A stretch of DNA of 64,000 bases from Limosilactobacillus reuteri subsp. reuteri (GCF_000016825.1 NC_009513.1:1935619-1999618); one strand, 5' to 3'; counted from the first letter of the stretch, positions 26,551-35,123 are shown. Notes: generated by a model from the letters alone, not told the origin. Numbers and translations: made by a program.

Positions 26551-27501
26551 CTATTCTGCCTGAGCTAGCTGGTTTGCTCGCTCTTCTTCTTTTTTCAATC
26601 GTTCTTTGATGTATGTTGCGGATGTTGCTAGTTTTGCTTCTTCTTCCGGCGTCAAGTCCAGATGCAGTTGCTCCACTACCCCGTCACGGCCAACGACAGC
26701 TGGATATGAAAGGTACGTGCCGTATTCTTCACGATAATTAGAAACTGGCATTTCAGTTCGCGCATCATTCAATAATGCGTTGGTTAACCGGACTGCTGCC
26801 GTGGCAACACCATAATTAGTGTATTTCTTCCCTTGATATACGAGGTAGCCTCCTTGACGAGCACGTTCTTCTAGCTCAGAAAGCTTTAATCCCCGTTCTT
26901 TTGCTAGTTCAGTGACCGGTTTCCCCAGGACGCGGACTGTCGACCATGCCGTAAATTGCGAATTGCCATGTTCCCCAAGATTAAAACCAACAACAGAGCG
27001 TGAATCAACTTTCAACGCTTCACCAACCCGGGCCCGCATCCGTGCAGAGTCGAGTAAGGTCCCCGTCCCCATCACGTGTTCTTTTGGTAATCCCGTTAAT
27101 TTTTGGTACATTGAGGTAATCACATCACAAGGGTTAGTAACATCAACTAACTTACCGTGAAATCCATTGTCTACTAACATCTTTGCTACCAAGGGCACTT
27201 GGGTCCGCGTAAACTTAAATTCAGCAAAGCGATCATGATCTGGCGTATCAACCAACTTTGATTTCCCTAGGGCTGACACGACCACATCACAATCACGCAA
27301 TTGGCTTTCATCATTAACAGTCAGGTTAGTATGGTAAGGCAAATTGGCCATTGCATCTCGTAAGTCCAAAGCATCCGCTTGCACCTTAGCTTCATTAGTA
27401 TCAAATAATGCGAGGTCATCGACAAAGCCACCAGCAACTAAATAGTGCGCTACCGTTGCCCCAACGTGACCCATTCCGACTACTGCTACTTTTCTCGTCA
27501 T
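26551..27501 (-). CDS. L-2-hydroxyacid dehydrogenase of the LDH family (L-hydroxyisocaproate dehydrogenase-like)
   Basis: A 316-residue lactate/malate-dehydrogenase-fold enzyme. The NAD-binding motif is VAVVGMGHVGATVAHYL, the substrate-loop region DTPDHDRFAEFKFTRTQ lacks the usual LDH sequence, and the catalytic His is in GEHGNSQF with Asp/Arg in GTGTLLDSARMR. This pattern matches L-HicDH of lactobacilli, which reduces branched-chain or aromatic 2-oxo acids to hydroxy acids while reoxidising NADH. With the neighbouring aminotransferase it would turn amino acids into hydroxy acids such as HICA or phenyllactate. Specificity is inferred. Confidence 0.88.
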   Translation of the reverse strand: MTRKVAVVGMGHVGATVAHYLVAGGFVDDLALFDTNEAKVQADALDLRDAMANLPYHTNLTVNDESQLRDCDVVVSALGKSKLVDTPDHDRFAEFKFTRTQVPLVAKMLVDNGFHGKLVDVTNPCDVITSMYQKLTGLPKEHVMGTGTLLDSARMRARVGEALKVDSRSVVGFNLGEHGNSQFTAWSTVRVLGKPVTELAKERGLKLSELEERARQGGYLVYQGKKYTNYGVATAAVRLTNALLNDARTEMPVSNYREEYGTYLSYPAVVGRDGVVEQLHLDLTPEEEAKLATSATYIKERLKKEEERANQLAQAE

Positions 27502-27551
27502 AATAAAACTCCCTTTCTCTTTTATTGCACAACTATGTAAAATAATTAATT

Positions 27552-28364
27552 CTAGTCGGTCACGTCCACACTCACAGTGCCGAAGCCATTATCAAATTTG
27601 GCTTCCCACTTGCCGGCAGTTAAATGTGGTGGTAAGAGGAAAGTACCTGATGATACTAGCTGCCCTGCACGGAATGTCTTCCCTTGTTCTTCAAGCTTTC
27701 TGACTAGCCATTGCAATGACTTTAATGGGTTGCCAAGCACTTCACTTGACATCCCACTATCCACTTCTTTGCCATCGTGGTAAAGGGTGACGTTTACATT
27801 TGCTGCATCATCAACGGTCTTAAACACCTCATCGGTTGGTCGTTCTTGACCATATACTACATACCCACCAACAGCACAATCACTCATGACACTGAATTTA
27901 TTTAGATCTGGGAACCAGTCAGCAAAACGACTATCAGGTACTTCCAGCGTGCCGCAGACAGTAGTCTTATGTAATAAATCTTCCATCGAATCACTGGCGT
28001 GCAAGTCAGTTTTAGCACGGAAGCCGAGTTCAACTTCCACTAACGGAGCCATCGTTTGTTCTTTGAGAGAGAGAACGGCAGGTGATGGTAAGAAGTGGGC
28101 ATCAACTTGTTGTCCATAGAGCGGACTATCAGAATCAAACATGTCCTGGGTTTTCTTACTAGTTAAGGAAACTTTATACCCGCCAGTTGGGAGTCCCTTT
28201 AATTCAACGAAACGATCTTGAAGGGCATAAGCTGTATTATCATCGCTAACGACCTCTGCCCATTCATCCATTACCAGTGGTTTCTTGCTTTGATAAGCTT
28301 GGAAAAGTTCTTGAGCAAAAGCTTCTTGTTCTTCATTTAAGGTAACGTTTTTATTTGCAGTCAT
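27552..28364 (-). CDS. 2-keto-4-pentenoate hydratase / FAH-superfamily protein
   Basis: A 270-residue protein of the fumarylacetoacetase-like hydratase/decarboxylase family (MhpD type). The metal ligands lie in PLVEVELGFRAK (E-x-E) and CGTLEVPDSRF, and the C terminus has the family pattern GTFLLPPHLTAGKWEAKFDNG. In aromatic degradation MhpD hydrates dienoates, but here it sits with an aminotransferase and a hydroxyacid dehydrogenase, so the true substrate may be a 2-oxo acid enol. A strong AAGGAGG precedes the ATG, directly after a hairpin. It is the first long gene after the T-box. Confidence 0.85.
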   Translation of the reverse strand: MTANKNVTLNEEQEAFAQELFQAYQSKKPLVMDEWAEVVSDDNTAYALQDRFVELKGLPTGGYKVSLTSKKTQDMFDSDSPLYGQQVDAHFLPSPAVLSLKEQTMAPLVEVELGFRAKTDLHASDSMEDLLHKTTVCGTLEVPDSRFADWFPDLNKFSVMSDCAVGGYVVYGQERPTDEVFKTVDDAANVNVTLYHDGKEVDSGMSSEVLGNPLKSLQWLVRKLEEQGKTFRAGQLVSSGTFLLPPHLTAGKWEAKFDNGFGTVSVDVTD

Positions 28365-28381
28365 AATAATATCCTCCTTAG

Positions 28382-28430
28382 GACCTGACCGCTGTTACCA
28401 AATTAATTATCGGTCTAAGCCGGTCAGGTC
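28382..28430 (-). promoter_or_regulatory. Perfect 10-bp hairpin between leader ORF and hydratase gene
   Basis: On the minus strand GACCTGACCG pairs with CGGTCAGGTC across a 29-nt loop. The 5' arm lies inside the last codons of the 25-codon ORF and the 3' arm ends four bases before the AAGGAGG of the hydratase gene. Ribosomes finishing the short ORF would open it, which suggests translational coupling or a post-T-box control step. Confidence 0.6.
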
Positions 28431-28484
28431 ATGTTCTAATTTTTCTTCAATGTTAATAATGTCTGAAATATCACTGTCTGTCAT
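28407..28484 (-). CDS. Short ORF (25 codons) between T-box and hydratase gene
   Basis: ATG 28484 to TAA 28407, preceded by AAAGGTGGTGG. The peptide starts MTDSDISDIINIEEKL and ends DLTGLDR; it is acidic and contains four Ile codons (all ATT) within twelve codons. It lies after the T-box terminator, so it is made only when read-through occurs, and its 3' end overlaps the hairpin arm before the hydratase gene. It could be a leader peptide or a small protein; no homologue is known to me. Confidence 0.55.
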   Translation of the reverse strand: MTDSDISDIINIEEKLEHDLTGLDR

Positions 28485-28512
28485 GACCACCACCACCTTT
28501 AAATATGTCTAA

Positions 28513-28795
28513 TAAAAAACGCCCTCCTAGCTCTATTAAGAACTAAAAGGACGTCTATCAACGTGGTACCACCTTTATTTACAACACAAGGGTTGCCTCA
28601 ATCAACTGCCCACAATGGCAATTAATCGGCAAGATAATGGCTGCTACCAGTATGTTCTACTATTATTTCGGCATACAACTCGCGAGGGATTTGTCGCAAC
28701 TACCTCCTACCGGTTTCCACCAACCACCGGCTCTCTTAATTCAGCAGAATTGACGATTCTCGGTCAACGTTTTTTAATTTCTCTTAATTGATTAT
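28513..28795 (-). promoter_or_regulatory. T-box leader of the hydroxyacid operon
   Basis: The minus strand shows Stem I distal elements (AGAGAGCCGGTGGTTGGTGGAAACCGG region), the T-box AAAGGTGGTACCACG near 28560-28575, and a terminator ACGTCCTTTTAG / CTAGGAGGGCGTTTTTT (28513-28557). In my Stem I drawing CGAG/CTCG and CGTCAA/TTGCG enclose ACAAATCC; by analogy with the asn leader the specifier would be ATC (28690-28688), that is isoleucine. The codon is followed by C rather than the usual purine, so this reading is tentative. Branched-chain amino acid starvation as signal would fit the aminotransferase and dehydrogenase. Confidence 0.88.
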
Positions 28796-28799
28796 TAGT

Positions 28800-28828
28800 A
28801 GAATATCACGTGAAAATGAGAAAAACAA
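28800..28828 (-). promoter_or_regulatory. Promoter of the second T-box operon
   Basis: Minus-strand TTGTTT (28828-28823) and TATTCT (28805-28800) with a 17-bp spacer lie immediately upstream of the T-box Stem I. Confidence 0.6.
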
Positions 28829-28899
28829 GAGTTAAATTAGAAAATCATTAAAAATAACATTGTCATGGATCATTATTCACAAAATATGCACAGTATCAA

Positions 28900-29600
28900 C
28901 TAATTTGACTCTTCCCACAAGAATTTAATCAATTCACGGTTTACTTGACTGTTATTGTGAAGTTTACTGTGTTGGGCATTCTTTCCATGAATTTCAACTT
29001 CGCGGTATGATTTTGCACGATCACTGACTAAATACTTTAATGATTTAGCAGAATTTACCGGTACATCTTCGTCCGAATGGCTGCCATCCCCAACATCCCC
29101 ATAAATATTTAACACGGCTGTATTTTTCGGAAAGGTCTGCCGTAACCCAAGTAATTCGCGGTAGGCAGAGTCCATTTTCTCTGGTTCGCCGGTCTTTGGA
29201 TTTATCTTAGCATTTTGCGTCTCACTTTGCCCTACCAGTCCATTATAGTGTCCAGCAATCGCTACTAAGTGGGCTACTTGCGGAAGGCTTTTATCATTTA
29301 CATTGTCATTAATATAATTGATAATTTCCAAGTTTCCCATTGAATGGCCCACAAGGTTAATTTGCTTATAATAGTGTTGTTTTTCTAAAGCTAATACCAC
29401 ATTTTTTACATATTCACCGCCACGATGATAACCTTGCGTGTAATCATCTTGATATGCACTTAATTTATTATCTTCAAGGTTAACTTCCACAATCGGATTA
29501 ACGGCATTTGCTGGAATTGGGCGGTTAAAAGTTACCCTCCCTTTTTTGTCAACTGCATCAAAGAATTGTTTGAGCTGCTTAATGCTTAAATGGTATTTAA
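28900..29600 (-). pseudogene. DUF915-type alpha/beta hydrolase, 5'-truncated
   Basis: The frame from about 29600 to the stop at 28900 encodes the central and C-terminal part of a DUF915 hydrolase. The nucleophile elbow VGHSMGNLEI, the acid region NIYGDVGDGSHSDE and the catalytic His in NAQHSKLHNN are present. The N-terminal part with signal peptide and HGxxG oxyanion motif is missing. The sequence runs straight into the first codons of a different hydrolase at 29597-29710, so a deletion has fused two genes. A start at 29622 (MTLMIGMFKY) is only an accidental frame from the other gene. Probably non-functional. Confidence 0.75.
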
Positions 29601-29710
29601 ACATCCCGATCATCAAGGTCACCGGCTAATTTTAATCCATAACGATTTTTAAAATTAATACTTTGCCGTTCAACGTTTTCTGATAATGGGGTAATGTATC
29701 CAAATGACAT
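29597..29710 (-). pseudogene. N-terminal fragment of an alpha/beta hydrolase (dienelactone-hydrolase-like)
   Basis: ATG 29710 to TAA 29597 gives 37 residues, including NFKNRYGLKLAGDL, which is the typical first strand of lipoprotein-less YcjY/DUF1100-type hydrolases. The frame ends where DUF915 sequence begins. It starts one base before the stop of the acetyltransferase gene, so it was the next gene in that operon before truncation. Confidence 0.7.
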
Positions 29711-29711
29711 A

Positions 29712-30242
29712 TTATTCGCCTCCGATTTTCTTAATCACTTTAGCAGGAACGCCTGCAACAACAGTATTGGCAGGAACATCTTTACTAACAACTGCTCCCG
29801 CTGCAACAACAGCATTCTCTCCAACTGTAACGCCTGGTAAGATTGTCGCGTTTGCGCCAAGCCATGCATTTTCCTTAATAAGGACTGCCTTCAATTCAAC
29901 CCCATGGCGCTTTTCTGGATCCAGTGAATGATTTACCGAAATAATTGTGACATTGGGTCCGACTAACACTTTATCTTCTAATTCAATTCCGCCAAGATCA
30001 GTAAACATCGCACCACTGTTGATAAATACTTGTTTCCCAATTTTCAGGTTAGCTCCGTAATCACTACGGATCGGTAAGCGAATTTCAACAGAGTCATCTA
30101 TTTTTTGACCAGTTACATCATTAAGGACGTGGCGAATTTCTCTTTGTGATGCTGGTCGACTATTCAATTGTTGAAGTATGTCTTGATTTTTTAAAGCCGT
30201 TGCCGTGATTGTCGCAAGTTCTTCTTTTTGAATCTCTTTCAT
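29712..30242 (-). CDS. Sugar O-acetyltransferase (maltose/galactoside acetyltransferase family)
   Basis: A left-handed beta-helix acetyltransferase of about 176 residues using acetyl-CoA. It shows an N-terminal helical segment, then hexapeptide repeats ([33 protein letters not shown]) with the catalytic His of [16 protein letters not shown] and the C-terminal [22 protein letters not shown]. Acceptor unknown, commonly maltose, galactosides or other small sugars. The ATG at 30242 is chosen because AGAGGG stands six bases upstream; further in-frame ATGs at 30248 and 30263 overlap or precede it. Divergent from a LysR gene that probably controls it. Confidence 0.88.
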   Translation of the reverse strand: MKEIQKEELATITATALKNQDILQQLNSRPASQREIRHVLNDVTGQKIDDSVEIRLPIRSDYGANLKIGKQVFINSGAMFTDLGGIELEDKVLVGPNVTIISVNHSLDPEKRHGVELKAVLIKENAWLGANATILPGVTVGENAVVAAGAVVSKDVPANTVVAGVPAKVIKKIGGE

Positions 30243-30358
30243 TTTCATCCCTCTTTTGCTCAAAATTATTGTTTATATCTTATCGAATTTTTATAATAAT
30301 GTTAAATACTTATATTTAATGACATACTATAGTTAAAAAGCATATTGGAGTGATCAAA

Positions 30359-31228
30359 ATGGAAGTTCGTGTACTGAGGTATTTTATCGAAGTAGTTCAA
30401 GAAAAGAACATTTCAAATGCCGCTAAAAGATTACATATTTCTCAACCGACACTATCACGACAATTAATGGATCTTGAAAAGGAACTTGGGATTACTTTAC
30501 TTGAACGAGGACACCGGCAAATCAAACTTACCCAAGAAGGTTACTATTTATATGAACGGGCACAAGAGATTACTGGCCTCGTTAACAAAACTGAAACCGA
30601 CCTACAATCGCAAAAGATCATTAGCGGAACATTAGATATCGGTGCTGGAGAAAGTACAGCTATTCATCCTGTAATGACAGTAATTGGTGATATTATCAAA
30701 AAGTATCCAGATGTTAAGATTAACTTAGTAAGTGGTGATAGCGATCAAATCTATCAGCGCTTAAATAACGGTACCTTGGATTTTGGAATCATAATGGGAC
30801 CAGAAAAGCTCCTAGATTATCATTCAATTAGGTTGCCGCAAAAGAATATCTGGGGAATCTTAGTCCGAAAAGATCATCCGATTGCAGAAAAGGAAAAGAT
30901 TACTCCGGAAGATCTAAAGGGTGTCCCTATTATTACGTCAGCTCAATCTAAAGAGCAGGATGTGTTTCGGGTGTGGGCTGGTTCATTGATTGATCAGTAC
31001 AACTTTATTGGCCAGTATAATTTAATTTTTAATGCTCGTCTCTTAGCAGAAACCGGGGCCTGTCTTGCACTAACCTATAAAAATTTAATCAATATTACTG
31101 GGACCGACCTTGTCTTTCGTCCCTTAACTCCTACTGTTACTGATCAAAATAATCTGATTTGGAATAAAAATCGTCAGCTATCTAATGTTGCGCAGCTTTT
31201 CTTGAATCGCTTAAAGGAAGGGCAATGA
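30359..31228 (+). CDS. LysR-family transcriptional regulator
   Basis: A 289-residue regulator with a canonical LysR helix-turn-helix (NISNAAKRLHISQPTLSRQL) and effector domain (SGTLDIGAGESTAI, DHPIAEKEKITPEDLKGVPII). The ATG at 30359 has TTGGAG upstream. The gap to the divergent acetyltransferase gene contains TAAATA-N4-TATTTA near its -10 region, a plausible operator. Targets are probably the acetyltransferase and the now broken hydrolase genes. Effector unknown. Confidence 0.92.
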   Translation: MEVRVLRYFIEVVQEKNISNAAKRLHISQPTLSRQLMDLEKELGITLLERGHRQIKLTQEGYYLYERAQEITGLVNKTETDLQSQKIISGTLDIGAGESTAIHPVMTVIGDIIKKYPDVKINLVSGDSDQIYQRLNNGTLDFGIIMGPEKLLDYHSIRLPQKNIWGILVRKDHPIAEKEKITPEDLKGVPIITSAQSKEQDVFRVWAGSLIDQYNFIGQYNLIFNARLLAETGACLALTYKNLINITGTDLVFRPLTPTVTDQNNLIWNKNRQLSNVAQLFLNRLKEGQ

Positions 31229-31241
31229 ATCTTGCCATTAC

Positions 31242-31287
31242 AAAAAGCGCTGAATAACTGGATTTCTCCAGTCTCAGCGCTTCTCTT
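31242..31287. terminator. Bidirectional terminator between convergent genes
   Basis: AGCGCTGA / TCAGCGCT with an inner ACTGGA/TCCAGT extension, A-rich before and T-rich after. Confidence 0.8.
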
Positions 31288-31772
31288 TATTTAAAATTAA
31301 GTGAGTCAATCCAGCCATCAATTTGACGTGGGTTATTTAAGATTGCTCCTTGGTTGACCTTAGTATCATAGCCATTTTCATCGATAGTACGTTCAACATA
31401 ACTTTGTGAACGCTTATAGTTTGTCCCACTAGAAGTAGCAAATAGTGCTAAATTCTTCCCGTTTAAATCAAGATGATCAATCACCGTACTAATCATCCGC
31501 GGTGGAATTGCCCACCAAATTGGATGACCAATAACAATATTATCGTAGTTAGTAATATCTGGTAAATCATCCTTAATGTCAACACGACTATTATGCTCGT
31601 GTTGTTCAACCGTTGTCCGACTGCTTTCATCATGCCAATTAAGGTCAGCAGCGGTATATGGTTGTGCCGGATGAATTTCTACTATATCAGCATTTAACTT
31701 TTGCGCAACTTGTTCTGCAATCTTCTTCGTAGTGTTAGTTGCGGAATAGTATAAAACAAGGGTCTCTGCCAT
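31287..31772 (-). CDS. Flavodoxin-like FMN protein
   Basis: A 161-residue flavodoxin-fold protein. The phosphate-binding loop is LVLYYSATNTTKKIA (T/S-x-T-x-x-T form) near residues 4-18 and the central strand has IVIGHPIWWAIPPRMI, with Trp residues stacking on FMN. Such stand-alone flavodoxins of lactobacilli carry electrons to reductases. C-terminal LNNPRQIDGWIDSL is typical. Single gene, start ATG 31772 after AAAGGAGG. Confidence 0.88.
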   Translation of the reverse strand: MAETLVLYYSATNTTKKIAEQVAQKLNADIVEIHPAQPYTAADLNWHDESSRTTVEQHEHNSRVDIKDDLPDITNYDNIVIGHPIWWAIPPRMISTVIDHLDLNGKNLALFATSSGTNYKRSQSYVERTIDENGYDTKVNQGAILNNPRQIDGWIDSLNFK

Positions 31773-31874
31773 TCTTGAGGGCCTCCTTTATCTTAAAACG
31801 TGGTATAAATTTTAACGTAAAAAAGCAATGATGAAAAATGCTTATAATCAATCCTTATCTATGCTTTAAAAGTA

Positions 31875-32072
31875 TTAATCAGTAGCATGAAGATCATATG
31901 CATTTAATAACATTTCACCAACCCCGGGTGCATCCGGATCGTGCATTCCCTTGCCTTTATCATGGGCCCGAATTTGGTCCATTTCTTCATCCGTTAATTC
32001 GAAGTCAAAAATATCAAGATTACTCTTAATTCGTGTTTTGTGAACAGATTTAGGAAAGACAACAATTCCTTC
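31875..32072 (-). pseudogene. Aldo/keto reductase, C-terminal fragment
   Basis: The minus strand encodes VFPKSVHKTRIKSNLDIF and FELTDEEMDQIRAHDKGKGM up to a stop at 31875, the cofactor-binding tail of an aldo/keto reductase similar to 21154-22032. There is no N-terminal part; sequence similarity ends near 32072. The rest of the 490-bp gap to 32264 shows no gene. Confidence 0.8.
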
Positions 32073-32264
32073 TCAACGTCTTTATAACTGGTTTTAATTT
32101 TAACACTATACATTTAACACTAAGTTTCAATTTAATGAGGACAAACCATTTATAATTATTCATTTTTTGCATTATTACCTACTTAATATAAGTATTTTCC
32201 ATTTTATCTATCTCGGCTTATAGTAAAAGTAATTAAACACAACAGTTGAGAAAGGAAGATTTTC

Positions 32265-32585
32265 ATGGCAAAGAAACAAACAGCTGGTCGCGACCAACTT
32301 GGTGATTTCGCCCCTAAATTTGCAGAATTAAATGATGATGTATTATTCGGACAGGTTTGGTCACGGGAAAAGGAATTAAGCCTTCGTGATCGGAGTCTTC
32401 TAACCGTTACCGCGTTGATTACAAAGGGTGCCTTTGAACAACTCCCTTACCACATGCAAACTGCTAAGAACAACGGTATTACAAAAGATGAAATTGCGGA
32501 AATTATTACTCAATTAGCGTTCTACGTTGGCTGGCCAAATGCTTGGTCCGCATTCAACGTTGCTAAAAAAGTATGGGACGATTAA
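32265..32585 (+). CDS. Carboxymuconolactone decarboxylase-family protein
   Basis: A 106-residue all-helical protein of the CMD/AhpD-like family. The recognisable core is LRDRSLLTVTALITKGAFEQLPYHM followed by GITKDEIAEIITQLAFYVGWPNAWSAF. The CxxC of AhpD is absent, so peroxidase-type redox chemistry is not expected. Members act in small-molecule ring cleavage or as uncharacterised oxidative-stress proteins. AGAAAGGAAGA precedes the ATG; a weak terminator follows. Confidence 0.85.
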   Translation: MAKKQTAGRDQLGDFAPKFAELNDDVLFGQVWSREKELSLRDRSLLTVTALITKGAFEQLPYHMQTAKNNGITKDEIAEIITQLAFYVGWPNAWSAFNVAKKVWDD

Positions 32586-32596
32586 AAAATTAATTT

Positions 32597-32627
32597 AAAA
32601 CGTGTCTTTAATGGCGCGTTTTTTATT
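32597..32627 (+). terminator. Terminator after the CMD-family gene
   Basis: AAAACGTGTC / GGCGCGTTTT stem (with G-U pairs) followed by TTTTATTTT. Confidence 0.6.
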
Positions 32628-32671
32628 TTCGGCCTATTATAAAATTAATTAAGGATAGTGAGGTAATTAGG

Positions 32672-33514
32672 ATGGAAGAAATTAAAGAAGCCTATTATGA
32701 TGGGGAACGTCCTCTTTATGGTCTCCGAGATGCGCATTTAGTCAATACTACTTTTGGTAAGGGTGAATCACCATTAAAAGAAACTGCTAACTTAACTCTT
32801 GATGGCGTGCTCTTCACATGGAAGTATCCTCTTTGGTATTCCGATCACATTAAAGTAACCAATACAATTTTTGAAGAAATGTCACGTTCTGGAATTTGGT
32901 ATACCAACGATATTGAAATTACTGACAGTACAATTCAAGCGCCTAAAGAATTTCGTCGCTGTGATGGGATTACCCTTAACCACGTCCACTTTACAGATGC
33001 TAGTGAAACAATGTGGAGTTGTAAAAATATTCAGATGAAAGATGTCTACGCTACTGGTGATTATTTCGGGATGAATAGTGAAAACATTTATGTCGACCAT
33101 CTTGATCTTGTCGGAAATTATGTTTTTGATGGAGCTAAAAATGTTGAAGTTCATAACTCACGCTTAGTATCAAAGGACGCCTTTTGGAACTGTAAGAACG
33201 TCACAATTTATGATTCTAAGATCAGTGGTGAGTACCTTGCTTGGAATACCAAGAACATTACTTTTATTAATTGCACAATCGAAAGCGATCAGGGATTATG
33301 CTATGTCGATCACTTAACGATGAAGAATTGTCGTGCTTTGCGAACTGACCTCGCCTTTGAATTATGTACTAATATTGATGCCGAGCTAAAAGGTACTATT
33401 ATGAGTATCAAGAACCCAATTAGTGGTAAAATCACCGTTGATCACGCTGATGAAATTATTATGGATGATCCCCAAATTGATTCAAGCAAAATTCAAATTA
33501 TCCAAAGAAAGTAG
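32672..33514 (+). CDS. DUF3737 family protein (pentapeptide-like right-handed beta-helix)
   Basis: A 280-residue protein with irregular repeats of short strands (NTIFEEMSRSGIW, CKNIQMKDVYATGDYF, NVEVHNSRLVSKDAFWNCKNVTIYDS), suggesting a solenoid. It matches the DUF3737 family common in Firmicutes. Function unknown. It ends 15 bp before a MalY/PatB aminotransferase gene, so the two are cotranscribed; this pair recurs in lactobacilli as far as I recall. Confidence 0.8.
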   Translation: MEEIKEAYYDGERPLYGLRDAHLVNTTFGKGESPLKETANLTLDGVLFTWKYPLWYSDHIKVTNTIFEEMSRSGIWYTNDIEITDSTIQAPKEFRRCDGITLNHVHFTDASETMWSCKNIQMKDVYATGDYFGMNSENIYVDHLDLVGNYVFDGAKNVEVHNSRLVSKDAFWNCKNVTIYDSKISGEYLAWNTKNITFINCTIESDQGLCYVDHLTMKNCRALRTDLAFELCTNIDAELKGTIMSIKNPISGKITVDHADEIIMDDPQIDSSKIQIIQRK

Positions 33515-33528
33515 AGGGTGAAAAAATT

Positions 33529-34689
33529 ATGGAATATGATTTTGATACAATTCTCGATCGGCGTCACACCAATTCTGAAAAATGGGATGTTAAGCCGAAT
33601 GAATTACCAATGACAACTGCTGATATGGACTTCAAAACTGCTCCTGAAATTATGGCCGCAATGAAAAAGAAGATTGATTCAGGTGCTTTTGGTTATGAAT
33701 ATCCGAATGAGGAATACTTTAATGCAGTTGCTTCCTGGTATAAAACCGAGCATAACGCGGAAGCTGATACCTCTTGGATGCGGTTCGCAACTGGTGTTAT
33801 CCCTTCTATTACTGCCTGTGTTAATTATTTAAGTCATGAAGGCGATAATGTCCTGTTAATGGAGCCGGTTTACAATACGTTTTACAATTCTATCCTCAAT
33901 AGCGGCCGTCATGCTTTTCCTACTCAGCTAAAATATGATCAATCTACATATACTTATTCTGTCGATTGGGATGACCTTGAAGAAAAAATGAGCAACCCGC
34001 TTACTACGCTGATGATTTTATGTAATCCCCACAATCCTACTGGTTATGTTTGGTCGCGCGATGAGTTAATTCGGATTATTAAGCTAGCTCAAAAGTACGG
34101 TATCATAGTTATTAGTGACGAAATTCATGGTGATCTAGTATTAACGGGCCCAGACTACACTCCTACTTTTTCCTTACCAGAAGATTGTCGCCAAAACGTG
34201 GTTACATTAGTATCAACCAGTAAGACATTTAACGTGGCGGCCCTTCATGCTGCGACGGGAATCGTTCCTAATCCTCTTTTGCGGGAACACTTTACGCGCG
34301 CAATCAATAAATATGAAGTAGCAGAACCAAACCTCTTAGCAATTCCTGGAACAATCGCTGCTTATACGCAAGGTGCAGACTGGCTTCATCAGCTCAAACA
34401 GTATTTACTGGGAAACCGGAAATATCTTGAAAAATTCATTCGCACTAACCTTCCTCAGCTCCATGTTGTTCCTGGAACAGCAACTTATCTTGTGTGGATT
34501 GATGTTAGTGCAGTAACTAATAACAGCACTGCTTTAGCACAAAAGATTCGCGAACAAACTGGGTTAATTATTAATCCAGGAACTTATTATCATGGCAATG
34601 GCAGTCAGTTTATTCGCATTAACATCGCCTATCCTCGTTCACAAGTCAAAGATGGTTTAGAAAGATTAGTGGCTGCTCTTAATCAGTAG
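33529..34689 (+). CDS. MalY/PatB-type PLP enzyme (cystathionine beta-lyase/aminotransferase)
   Basis: A 386-residue fold-type-I PLP enzyme of the MalY/PatB group. It starts with the family pattern DFDTILDRRHTNSEKWD and has MTTADMDFKTAPEI, NPHNPTGYVWSRDEL, SDEIHGDLVL and the PLP lysine in LVSTSKTFNVAALHAATG. These enzymes cleave C-S bonds of cystathionine or cysteine conjugates and can transaminate. GAGGGTG precedes the ATG. It is the second gene of a pair with the DUF3737 protein; a strong terminator follows. Confidence 0.92.
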   Translation: MEYDFDTILDRRHTNSEKWDVKPNELPMTTADMDFKTAPEIMAAMKKKIDSGAFGYEYPNEEYFNAVASWYKTEHNAEADTSWMRFATGVIPSITACVNYLSHEGDNVLLMEPVYNTFYNSILNSGRHAFPTQLKYDQSTYTYSVDWDDLEEKMSNPLTTLMILCNPHNPTGYVWSRDELIRIIKLAQKYGIIVISDEIHGDLVLTGPDYTPTFSLPEDCRQNVVTLVSTSKTFNVAALHAATGIVPNPLLREHFTRAINKYEVAEPNLLAIPGTIAAYTQGADWLHQLKQYLLGNRKYLEKFIRTNLPQLHVVPGTATYLVWIDVSAVTNNSTALAQKIREQTGLIINPGTYYHGNGSQFIRINIAYPRSQVKDGLERLVAALNQ

Positions 34690-34715
34690 ACGCTGAGTCA
34701 CCGAAGATCATTGCA

Positions 34716-34755
34716 AAATCCCCCACATGCAACTTTGACACATGCGGGGGATTTT
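34716..34755 (+). terminator. Terminator after the MalY/PatB gene
   Basis: AAAATCCCCC-ACATG / CATGC-GGGGGATTTT stem and T-rich tail. Confidence 0.85.
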
Positions 34756-34756
34756 A

Positions 34757-34858
34757 TTAATGATCGTTTTCAACATTTAATACTTTTTTCGAGCCAGCAT
34801 CAATCTTAACTTCTTTAACTGTCCGGCCTTTTTTACTTTAACTTCCCAAAAGGCAAAA
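34757..34858 (-). pseudogene. PepSY-domain protein, C-terminal fragment with frameshift
   Basis: The minus strand encodes AFWEVKVKK and, one frame away, GRTVKEVKIDAGSKKVLNVE before a stop at 34757. Together these make the PepSY core (EVKV... EVKIDA..KKVLNVE). The frame is broken in a run of six A's. The beginning of the gene is missing beyond a perfect palindrome AAAGTTTCATATGAAACTTT near 34858-34880. Confidence 0.6.
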
Positions 34859-34896
34859 AAGTTTCATATGAAACTTTTTTTGCGGCTCGTGTAACA

Positions 34897-35123
34897 TTAT
34901 TTTTCAGCGATTTCTATTCCTGTCTGTTCACTTGATTCAAGCGTGGACAGAATATGGAATGCGATAATCGACAAATTAAGTACTTCTTGCTTCAATTTTT
35001 ATCGGTTAAGTGTTCTTGAATCCACTGCTGTCCTTATGAGCCATGAATATTGCTGTGTTGTACACGTAATAGTTCAATCGTATGGCGAATCTTAGTTATT
35101 GTTTCTTCGTTTTCTTTATTCAT
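34897..35123 (-). pseudogene. MarR-like regulator, N-terminal fragment with stop and frameshift
   Basis: From ATG 35123 the minus strand encodes MNKENEETITKIRHTIEL, then a stop within NIHGS*GQQWIQEHLTDK, then after a shift KLKQEVLNLSIIAFHIL and QTGIEIAEK before a final stop at 34897. The last segment resembles the start of a MarR winged helix. At least two lesions make it non-functional, and the rest of the gene is missing. Confidence 0.55.

Noticed and set aside
27577..28119. Open frames antisense to the hydratase gene
   Set aside because: High-GC coding of the real gene leaves stops rare in the other strand; no start signals.
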